Shown: one piece after another, positions 56,727 to 64,000 of the stretch
Position numbering within the stretch: the first letter of the stretch is position 1
Layout of the letters: the number at the start of each line of letters is the position of its first letter
Assembly: GCA_012103035.1 (NCBI GenBank)
Contig: JAAVLL010000002.1
Location: 992,001-1,056,000 of the forward strand
Source of the DNA: Brucella oryzae
Lineage (GTDB): Bacteria; Pseudomonadota; Alphaproteobacteria; Rhizobiales; Rhizobiaceae
Reading direction: 5' to 3'
DNA: 64,000 nucleotides
Translations under genes and position numbers: made by a program
Notes under the pieces: model-generated
The model's input: only the letters and a program-made list of their open reading frames with translations
The model's database searches: none
Told to the model about the DNA's origin: nothing

Positions 56727-56805
56727 GACGGTATCCTCTATTCAATCGGGTACGAACTGAACTTTCAATCGGCCGGGTATCCAAAGTTTCAATTCCAACC
56801 TTGTT

Positions 56806-57574
56806 TCACGCCATCCAATTGCCGCCATCGACACCGAAGGTCTGGGCAAGGATATAGTCGCTGTCCGAAGAAGCGAGGAACACGGCCATGCCGGTAATAT
56901 CCTCCGGCGTCGCGAAGCGACCGATCGGCACCGATTTCGCCACGGCAGCCTTTTCTCACCCGGCTTCAAACCTTCCCATTTGGCGAAATTCGCATCCACT
57001 ACGTCCCAATGTTCGCCATCGACCACACCCGGCGCAATCGCATTGACATTGATGCCGTGCTTGACGAGCGCGAAGCTGCCGACTGCGTAGCAGAGATGAT
57101 GGCAGCCTTAGACGCGCAATAGAGGGTCACCAGCGCCTCGCCGCGACGACCGGCCTGGCTCGCCATATTAATGATCTTGCCGCCGCGTCCGCGCTTGATC
57201 ATCACGTTCGAAACCGCCTTCATCATGAAGAGCGGCCCCTTCAGGTTGATGCCGAGCACACGCTCATAGCTGTCCTCGGTCAATTCGTTGATAGGGGCCA
57301 TATCGAAGATCGCGGCATTATTGACCAGAATATCAATGCCGCCATATTCCGCATCGATCTCCGCCACTACTTTGTCGATCTGATTGAGGTCGGTCACGTC
57401 AAGCTTTACCGCCTTGACCGATGGGCCAATACCGCGTGCGGCCTCTTCTGCCCGCTCAATATTAATATCGGCAATAATAACCTTCGCGCCCTCGCGTGCA
57501 TAGGCTTCAGCAAAGCCAAGTCCGATACCGCGCGCGGCACCAGTGATGAGGGCCACCTTGTCTTTCAGTCTCAT
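56806..57574 (-). CDS. smoS: Sorbitol dehydrogenase (SDR family, SmoS), two frame breaks
   Basis: Short-chain dehydrogenase of 256 residues oxidising sorbitol to fructose. NAD site TGAARGIGLGFAEAYA, NNAA motif, and the Ser-Tyr-Lys set in NMASQAGRRGEALVTLYCASKAAI. The end is FGVDGGNWMA. Breaks are near 57082 and 56957, one base each. ATG 57574 follows GGAG. It lies between the transporter genes and mtlK, as in Rhodobacter-type smo clusters. Confidence 0.93.
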
Positions 57575-57604
57575 GGGGATACTCCGGGATATTGCAGCCT
57601 GCAC

Positions 57605-58731
57605 TCACAGGTGAGTTTTCTTTTCCGTCAGCAATAATGGATGCTGTTCAAAGCGCTCCAAAGCCCTGCCGTCGGGACTAAACAAATGCGCGTCTGTCGG
57701 GTCAAAACCCAGCTTAGCCGTTTCGTGTGCACGCGCCGTGCTGCCACCGCCTGCCTCCGCAACAATCAGTCCGGTTGCGCTTTCATTTTGCACATAGAGA
57801 TAAGTCTCACCGCCAAGGCGTTCGACAACCATGATCTCGCCTTCGAGGATACCATCCGCTGTCGGATGAAGGTGTTCCGGACGAATACCGAGAACCAACG
57901 GCGCACCAGTGCTTACGCCTTCGCTTTTGACGGGCGCTTTGACAGAACGTCCATTTGTGAGCTCAACCGTCACCCCGTCTGCATCGACGGCACTGGCCTT
58001 GACCTCGATGAAGTTCATGGTCGGTGAACCGATAAAGCCAGCCACAAAACGATTGACCGGATGGTGGTAAAGCTCCAGCGGCGACCCCACCTGCTCTACC
58101 TTCCCGTCTCGAAGAACCACGATCTTGTGTGCGAGCGTCATCGCTTCCACCTGATCATGCGTGACATAGATCATCGTTGCATTCAGTCGGTCATGCAGAC
58201 GCGCCAACTCGATACGCATTTGCACACGCAGCGCCGCATCGAGATTGGACAGCGGTTCATCGAACAGGAAAATCTTCGGTTCGCGCACCATAGCGCGTCC
58301 AATGGCAACGCGCTGTCGCTGGCCGCCAGAAAGCTGCTTCGGCTTACGGTCAAGCAGTTGATCGAGTTGCAGAGTTTTTGCGACCTCTTCCACCTTGCGG
58401 TCACGCTCGGCTTTGCCAACACCTGCAAGCTTGAGCGCGAAACCCATATTGTCGCGCACGTTCATATGAGGGTAGAGCGCATATGTCTGGAATACCATTG
58501 CAAGACCACGCTCATCCGGCGGTGTATCGTTGCATTTCTGCCCATCGATCAAAAGATCACCGCTGGTGATTTCTTCCAGCCCGCAATCATCCGCAAAAGC
58601 GTGGATTTTCCCGAACCGGACGGCCCGACGAAGACCACGAATTCGCGGTCTTCGATATTAAGGTCCACACCCTTGATGACGTCGATATTGCCGAAAGACT
58701 TGGTGGCGTTATGAAAAGAAAGCGTAGCCAT
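57605..58731 (-). CDS. smoK: Polyol ABC transporter ATP-binding protein (SmoK), one frame break
   Basis: MalK-type ATPase of ~375 residues. Walker [10 protein letters not shown], signature [15 protein letters not shown], Walker [15 protein letters not shown] and switch [11 protein letters not shown] are present; a TOBE domain follows from [16 protein letters not shown]. One base is missing near 58583, where [16 protein letters not shown] resumes. ATG 58731 is 10 bases from the permease stop, and smoS follows. Confidence 0.92.
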
Positions 58732-58741
58732 GGGGTTCCCT

Positions 58742-59568
58742 TTATTTCACGGCACCGAAGGTGAGACCGCGCACCAGCTGGCGCTGCGTAACCCAACCGA
58801 AGACGAGGATCGGCGCGATGGCGAGCGTCGAAGCTGCCGAGAGTTTTGCCCAGAAAAGCCCTTCCGGTGACGAGAAGGACGCGATGAATGCGGTGAGAGG
58901 CCCGGCCTGCGAGGCCGTGAGATTGAGGCTCCAGAAGGCTTCATTCCAGCACAGGATGATCGAAAGAAGCGCCGTCGACGCGATGCCCGGTAGGCTCAAC
59001 GGCAGGAGCAGATAGCGTATCTGCTGGCCGACCTTCGCCCCGTCCATGCGGCTCGCCTCAAGGATTTCATGCGGCACTTCCTTGAAGAAGGAGTAGAGCA
59101 TCCAGACCACAATCGGCAGATTGGAAAGGGTGAAGATGATGATCAGCCCCGTGCGCGTATCGAGAGCCCGGTGTCGCGGGCCAAAAGATAGATCGGCACC
59201 AGAACACCTACCGCTGGCAGCATCTTGGTGGAGAGCATCCACAACAGCAGATCCTTGGTGCGCTTTCCAGGGAAGAACGCCGCCGCATAAGCCGCTGGCA
59301 CCGCGATGATGAGCGAGAGAATAGTCGCGCCCAGGCTTTCAATGATGCTATTCATAGCATAGCGGAAATAATCAGCGCGCTGATTGACCGCGGCAAAATT
59401 CTCCAGCGTCGGCTCAAAGAACAGTTTTGGCGGCGCCACTGCGTCGATTTCCGTCTTGAATGCGGCAAGCAGCATCCATAGGATTGGAAAGAACATCAGC
59501 AGCGCCACGACCCAGCCAATGATTCCGGCCGAGACGGCGGCCTTGTTGATCTTGCGTTTTGCAGCCAT
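58742..59568 (-). CDS. smoG: Polyol ABC transporter permease (SmoG, MalG type), one frame break
   Basis: Second membrane subunit, ~275 residues. The first helix is [25 protein letters not shown], and the EAA loop is [24 protein letters not shown]. The ending [13 protein letters not shown] is typical of MalG-type subunits. One base is missing near 59157, joining [17 protein letters not shown]. Confidence 0.91.
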
Positions 59569-59578
59569 CGGTCAGCCC

Positions 59579-60476
59579 CTAATTATCCAGATTTCGTGCG
59601 ACAGTCCGGATTAGGAACGCCGCAACGATGTTGGCGAGGATAATGGCGATAACGCCAGCTGCGGAAGCGCCGCCTATATCCCATTGCAGGAGCGCTTTCA
59701 GATAGATGAAATAGGTAAGTGTCGTCGTCGCAATACCCGGTCCACCCGAAGTGGTGACAAGAATTTCGGCAAACACCGACAGAAGAAAGATCGTCTCGAT
59801 CATGATGACGACCGAGATCGGGCGCAGTAGATGCGGCAGCACGATATAATAGAACATTACCGGGCCTTTGGCCCGTCAAGCGCGCCGCTTCCATCTGTTC
59901 CCGATCCAGAGACTGCATTGCCGTCATCAGGATCAACGTCGCAAACGGCACCCATTGCCAGGACACAATTATGATGACGGAAGCCATAGGAAACTGTGAG
60001 AACCAGTCGATGACCGGCAATCCAAAACTGCGTGAAATGAAGGCAAACAGCCCGTTGACCGGGTGCATCAAAAGGTTTTTCCAGATCAGCGCCGACACTG
60101 TCGGCATGACGAAGAACGGCGCAATGACCAAAAGCCGCGCAATGTTCTTGCCCCAGAAATCCTGATCGAAGACGACGGCAAAGAGCACGCCGAGGACGAC
60201 CGATGTCACCAGAACCGACACGACAAGGATCAGTGTCTTGGCGATTGCCGACCATAATGTAGGATCGGATAAAAGGAAGGAATAATTCGAGAATCCGGCA
60301 AAACCGGTAACGAACGGATTGATGAGATTGTAATATTGAAACGAAAACCACAAGGTCATCGCCAGTGGAACGATCATCCATAGCAGAAGCAGAATGACTG
60401 CTGGAGCGAGCAGCGGCCCGGTGCGGACACTGCGACGTGACTTTGTGCCTGTGGCCAATGCATGGTTTGCTGGCAT
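59579..60476 (-). CDS. smoF: Polyol ABC transporter permease (SmoF, MalF type), one frame break
   Basis: First membrane subunit, ~299 residues. Helices include LLAPAVILLLLWMIVPLAMTLWFSF and TLILVVSVLVTSVVLGVLFAVV. The EAA loop is EQMEAARLDGPKARQMFYYIVLPHL once one base is restored near 59868. ATG 60476 follows GGGAGG. It follows smoE, separated by a hairpin. Confidence 0.91.
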
Positions 60477-60538
60477 CCGGACGTATCCTCCCATTCCCGT
60501 TTCGGATTCGCCTTAGCGAACCTCTACGAAAATCAGAT

Positions 60539-60568
60539 CTGCCGCCCTCCTCCTACCAAAGGCGGCAG
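60539..60568 (-). terminator. Hairpin between smoE and smoF
   Basis: CTGCCGCC (60539-60546) and GGCGGCAG (60561-60568) form an 8-base stem just after the smoE stop on the minus strand, followed by ATCTGATTTT. Confidence 0.7.
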
Positions 60569-60584
60569 AACTTTATTTTCAAGG

Positions 60585-61904
60585 CTACTTGATGTAACCG
60601 GCCTGAGTCATGATCTGTTCGACCTGACGCTGTGCACCATCAAGCGCCGCATCGACACTCTGCTGACCGGCAACAGCCGACGAAATTGCCTGCCCAACCA
60701 GCGTGCCTATGGCCTGGAATTCAGGAATGGCGACAAACTGGATGCCGGTATAAGGGACCGGGTCCTTGGTCGGCTTGGTCGGGTCGGCAGATTCGATGGC
60801 TTTCAGCACCGTATCCGCAAACGGAGCTGCCTTCTTGTATTCCTCATTGGCATAGGTGGACTGGCGTGTGCCCGGAGGAACGGCAACCCAACCCTCAGAC
60901 TTGCCGACGAGCTCGACATATTCCTTCGAGGTCGCCCATTTCAGGAACGACTTCGCGGCTTCCGCCTTCTTGCTCGATGCCGGAATTGCGAGGTTCCATG
61001 ACCACGCCCATGAGGAACCGTTTGGCGTCACCTCGACCGGTGCTTTGGTAAAGGCAACCTTGTCGGCAACCTGACTCTGCTTTGGATCATAGATACGCCC
61101 AGCCGCCGAGGTAGCATCGATCCACATGGCGCAATGGCCGGTCGAGAACAGAGCTTGATTTTCGTTGAATCCGTTCGAGGTAATTCCGGGAGGACCTGCT
61201 TCCTTCATCAGATCGACGTAGAAGTTGATCGCCTTCTTCCATTGGTCTGAATTGATCTGGGGCTTCCAGTTTTCATCGAACCATCTGCCACCGAACGTAT
61301 TGATCAGCGTACCGAGGTAAGCCATGTTTTCGCCCCAGCCCGGCTTTCCGCGCAGGCAGAGACCATATTGTTCTTTGGACTTGTCGGTCAGCTTGGTCGC
61401 AAAATCCTTGATTTCTGCATAGGTTGGCGCATCGGGCATTTTAAGGCCCGCCGCGTCAAACAAGTCCTTGCGATAAAGTGTAAACGAGCTTTCGGCATAG
61501 AATGGCACGGCGTAAAGCTTGCCATCGACCGTCAGACCGGCGCGAACCGGCTTGATGAGATCGTCATAGCCGTAATCATCACCAAGATCATCAACCGACA
61601 GAAGCCAGCCAGCTTTGCCCCAGATCGGCGTTTCGTAACCGCCAATGGTCAAGATATCGAACTGGCCGCTCTTGGTGGCAATATCGGTCGTGACGCGCTG
61701 ACGCAGCACGTTTTCTTCAAGTACAACCCAGTTGATTTTATTGCCGGTGGCTTTTTCCCATTCCGGCGACAGCTTCTGCATGATGATCATGTCACCATTA
61801 TTGACCGTCGCAATGGTGAGCTCTTCCGCCCACGCAGCCCCCGACATAACTGCAACACCTGCAGCAGACGCAATAAGCGCTGCAACATAAGACTTGGTCC
61901 GCAT
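60585..61904 (-). CDS. smoE: Sorbitol/mannitol ABC transporter substrate-binding protein (SmoE)
   Basis: Intact 439-residue periplasmic protein. The signal peptide ends at GAAWAEE. ELTIATVNNGDMIIMQKLSPEW opens the mature chain, and GQFDILTIGGYETPIWGKAGWL, AVPFYAESSFTLYRKDLF and FSTGHCAMWIDATSAAG are typical of polyol binding proteins of this family. ATG 61904 follows GGAGGAG. First gene of the operon smoE-F-G-K-S-mtlK. Confidence 0.93.
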   Translation of the reverse strand: MRTKSYVAALIASAAGVAVMSGAAWAEELTIATVNNGDMIIMQKLSPEWEKATGNKINWVVLEENVLRQRVTTDIATKSGQFDILTIGGYETPIWGKAGWLLSVDDLGDDYGYDDLIKPVRAGLTVDGKLYAVPFYAESSFTLYRKDLFDAAGLKMPDAPTYAEIKDFATKLTDKSKEQYGLCLRGKPGWGENMAYLGTLINTFGGRWFDENWKPQINSDQWKKAINFYVDLMKEAGPPGITSNGFNENQALFSTGHCAMWIDATSAAGRIYDPKQSQVADKVAFTKAPVEVTPNGSSWAWSWNLAIPASSKKAEAAKSFLKWATSKEYVELVGKSEGWVAVPPGTRQSTYANEEYKKAAPFADTVLKAIESADPTKPTKDPVPYTGIQFVAIPEFQAIGTLVGQAISSAVAGQQSVDAALDGAQRQVEQIMTQAGYIK

Positions 61905-62364
61905 TTCGTCTCCTCCTTTACGAATGCATAGCAAAATTCTTACATATGTAAAATTTATGGCGCGAGCTTCCGTAGCTTGTCAAGCACGGTTTTCAATTTT
62001 GCGTTGCGAAGAGAAACGACCGCTTTTATGACCAGTGCTGGGGCCGAAATCGCGGACATTTCCACCTGCCAAATTCACGAACCGATGTTTTAGCACGTAT
62101 GGGTATTCACCGCATCATTCTCTGCGAACACATTTGTCTGCTTGACGTTTTGCCCCGCCTTTGACAGTTTGGCTGGACTTCGCCTAGAGAAGAACCAAGG
62201 CGAGCGGAGCTGGAGGAACATCCTGAAATCGTTGAAGAAGCGGCAACCGGGGCCAGACTTTGTCCTGAGAAATCAGCACATTCCAGTTTACGCGGCGGCT
62301 TCGCAGAAAACAGCATCGTCGTGTGCACCTAGGCCGCGACAACTGACGAACAGGACGTAAAGAC
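61905..62364. other. Divergent promoter region of the polyol operon and its regulator
   Basis: No gene is seen. TTACATATGTAA at 61940-61951 is a perfect 12-base palindrome close to the smoE start and a candidate operator for the divergent LacI-family regulator. The rest shows nothing I can assign. Confidence 0.5.
61940..61951. promoter_or_regulatory. Candidate operator upstream of smoE
   Basis: TTACATATGTAA, perfect palindrome 36 bases upstream of the smoE ATG, in an AT-rich stretch. Its centre is TA-rich, not the CG usual for LacI sites, so assignment to the neighbouring regulator is tentative. Confidence 0.4.
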
Positions 62365-63401
62365 GTGCGAAAGACAATACGCACCATGGAGGATTTTTCG
62401 GAGTTTGTTGGGCTTTCCCGCCCGACGGTTTCGAAATATTTCAGCGATCCGTCGTCCGTCCGTCCCAAGACCCGCGAACTGATCGAAGCCGCGATCAAGC
62501 AATCCGGCTTTCGGCCCAATCTTTTCGCGGTAAATCTCAATCGACGTCGTACGACAATTCTAGGTATAATTATCCCCAACCAGCTTGATCATTTCTACAT
62601 GGCTATGACGAAGCGGTTGCAGACGCTCGCGGAGCAACGCGGTTATCTTGCGATTGTTTTGTCATCCGATGGCAAGCCTGAGCTGGAAAAACAGGCCATC
62701 GAAACTCTGCGTTCGCTCAATGTTGCTGGCGCTATCATTGCACCGCTCGGCGAAGAGTCACAACATTCGACACTGGCGCGTCTCGCCGAAGACGTCCCGA
62801 TTATCTATGTCGACTCCGCTCGACAACACCTCGCCCTTCGTCGGCACCGACAATCTCAAGTCCTTCCATCTGATTGTCGATTATCTGTGCCGCTCAGGCA
62901 GCGAGCCCTGTTATTTTCGATGCCGATGGTCAATAACAACGCGATCAAACGACAAGATGCCTATCGACAGGCCATGGAAAAGCTGGGTTATGAGCCGCGC
63001 ATCGTCGATCTCGAACAGAGTCGCAGCTGGGATTTCGAACATTACGCCTTCGAGCAAACCGCGCGCATTTTGCGTGAAAAGGGGCACCTTCCAACAAGCA
63101 CTGTTCTGTGCTCCAACGACCGCATCGCCTTCGGCGTAGCCGGTGCACTCTGGCAGGCTGGTTTGAAAATCGGCAGGCTCAAGGATTGCGACGTTCGTGT
63201 CGCCGGACACGACAACAATCCGCTATCGGAATATACCTGTCCGCCACTCACCACAGTGGCGCAGGATTATAATGAAATCGGGCGACTGGCGATTGAGCTC
63301 TTGTTTCGAACATTGGGGAAACAACGGACGACCGACTGGAATTGCCGGAAACGCAACGCATTCTGCTCAATGCAGAAATCAAGCTGCGCATGAGCGCATG
63401 A
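62365..63401 (+). CDS. LacI-family transcriptional regulator of the polyol operon, frame-broken
   Basis: DNA-binding regulator of ~345 residues. The helix-turn-helix is MEDFSEFVGLSRPTVSKYFSDPSSVRPKTRELIEAAIKQSGFRPN, followed by the periplasmic-binding-protein-like sensor LGIIIPNQLDHFYMAMTKRLQTLAE. Breaks near 62815 and 62920 cancel, leaving a shifted middle (TSPFVGTDNLKSFHLIVDYL in the correct frame); another near 63318 changes the end to LPETQRILLNAEIKLRMSA. GTG 62365 is used; ATG 62386 is an alternative. It is divergent from smoE, so control by sorbitol or mannitol is likely. Confidence 0.85.
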
Positions 63402-63426
63402 AAATGGCGGGTTAACCCGCCATTTT
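63401..63426. terminator. Bidirectional terminator, 26-base perfect palindrome
   Basis: AAAATGGCGGGTT followed directly by AACCCGCCATTTT. It separates the convergent regulator and efeO genes. Confidence 0.85.
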
Positions 63427-63434
63427 AATTTCTT

Positions 63435-64000
63435 TTAGTTCAGACCGAGCGTCCCGCGCAGAGTAGAAAGATCTTCGGCAAGCGTGGTCACCGGACCGGC
63501 AAGTGCTTTGCGATCATCATCCGACAGCTTGTCGTAGGATTCGTAACCGTCACCTTTCTTGTATTTTTCAAGAATATCGTCGACCGTCTTAAAATTGGCT
63601 TCCACCTTCTTCACGAGATCTGGATTTTCCTTTTCAAGCAGCGGCTTGAACAGTTCAACGATCTTCTGCGCGCCATCGACATTGGCTTTGAAATCCCAAA
63701 GATCGGTGTGACTGTAACGATCTTCCTCACCGGAAATCTTGGTTGCAGCAACTTCCTCAAGCAAAGCAGCGGCGCCACCGACGACCTTTTCCGGTGGGAC
63801 GGTGAGGTCTTTTACACGCTTCTGAAGTTCCAGCACATCTGCGTAGAGCTTGTCGGCAACCGGAGCGAGTCCTTCGGTTGAATTCTGCGCAAACAGGCCA
63901 TACTCGATGCGATGGAACCCGATAAAGTCTTCCGACTTCTCGCCGTTTTCATGGTCATCGGCGCGGCTGTCGATCGAAGCGTCAAGATCGGCGAAAAGCT
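63435..64000 (-). CDS. efeO: Iron uptake protein EfeO, C-terminal part (M75 peptidase-like domain)
   Basis: Only the last ~188 residues are in the window; the frame stays open to the edge. The M75 hallmark HxxE is seen in FIGFHRIEYGLFAQNSTEG. Further family blocks are KISGEEDRYSHTDLWDFKANVDGA and a C-terminus ending TLRGTLGLN. EfeO is the periplasmic partner of EfeU/EfeB in ferrous or ferric iron uptake. The N-terminal cupredoxin-like domain, if present, is outside the window. No frame break is seen. Confidence 0.9.
   Translation of the reverse strand, partial: LFADLDASIDSRADDHENGEKSEDFIGFHRIEYGLFAQNSTEGLAPVADKLYADVLELQKRVKDLTVPPEKVVGGAAALLEEVAATKISGEEDRYSHTDLWDFKANVDGAQKIVELFKPLLEKENPDLVKKVEANFKTVDDILEKYKKGDGYESYDKLSDDDRKALAGPVTTLAEDLSTLRGTLGLN

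Noticed and set aside
54680..56812. A 16-base direct repeat, CCTTGTTTCACGCCAT, near putR and at the smoS stop
   Set aside because: One copy is coding; a single 16-base match is expected about by chance in 64 kb.
62365..63401. Decaying pseudogene for the LacI regulator
   Set aside because: Two nearby breaks cancel and the shifted middle is fully conserved in the other frame, as in error-prone sequence; there are no in-frame stops within either segment.

Overview
The window looks like a chromosomal segment of a Brucellaceae alphaproteobacterium (Brucella/Ochrobactrum group). The strongest pointer is the riboswitch-controlled lumazine synthase at 18.8 kb, whose protein closely resembles Brucella RibH2 as I remember it. 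The inositol, sorbitol/mannitol and proline genes and the many binding-protein ABC transporters also fit the accessory-rich part of such a genome. I see no rRNA, tRNA, insertion sequence, phage gene or CRISPR array.

Most long genes are broken into two or more reading frames. Wherever I rebuilt the junction, the usual cause is one missing base in a short homopolymer (examples: 512-514, 4548-4549, 4859-4862, 5279-5282, 8957-8961, 18974-18977, 40177-40181). The protein resumes in the next frame with its motifs intact. Housekeeping and accessory genes are hit alike, so I read these as sequence errors, not biology. I annotate such loci as one CDS across the break and state the approximate break points.

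Layout. 0-1 kb: end of a siderophore ABC importer. 1-6.5 kb: M14 peptidase-like protein and a fused 5-oxoprolinase. 6.7-9.1 kb: polar amino-acid ABC importer. 9.3-11.6 kb: Ppx/GppA phosphatase and RlmE. 11.6-13 kb: DHA2 drug-efflux-type MFS. 13.3 kb: a 33-residue membrane peptide. 13.5-18 kb: glucose/mannose-type ABC importer. 18.6-19.3 kb: FMN riboswitch and ribH. 19.3-21 kb: fdhD, a DUF442 phosphatase-like gene and a small membrane protein. 21.4-23.7 kb: MHYT-GGDEF-EAL protein. 23.9-27.9 kb: FbpABC-type ferric importer. 28-29.4 kb: FAD oxidoreductase. 29.4-32.2 kb: sodC, a multicopper oxidase and a small Cys/His protein. 32.4-33.7 kb: MHS-family MFS. 33.8-36 kb: ahpD, ahpC and divergent oxyR with a textbook-geometry tandem operator. 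36-37 kb: DUF1612-type helix-turn-helix protein.

37.1-44.7 kb is a myo-inositol catabolic cluster: idhA, divergent iolR, then iolC-iolD-iolE-iolB. After a NUDIX gene it is followed by an inositol-monophosphatase-family gene joined to an afuCBA importer (45.2-50.5 kb). Because the AfuABC family includes a sugar-phosphate importer, this block could take up a phosphorylated polyol or sugar, remove the phosphate, and feed the inositol pathway. 50.9-55.2 kb: putA and its divergent Lrp-type regulator. 55.2-63.4 kb: a sorbitol/mannitol system (mtlK, smoS, smoK, smoG, smoF, smoE) with a divergent LacI regulator. The window ends inside efeO.

A recurring design is a hairpin immediately after the binding-protein gene in each ABC operon, placed to raise binding-protein mRNA over that of the membrane and ATPase subunits.
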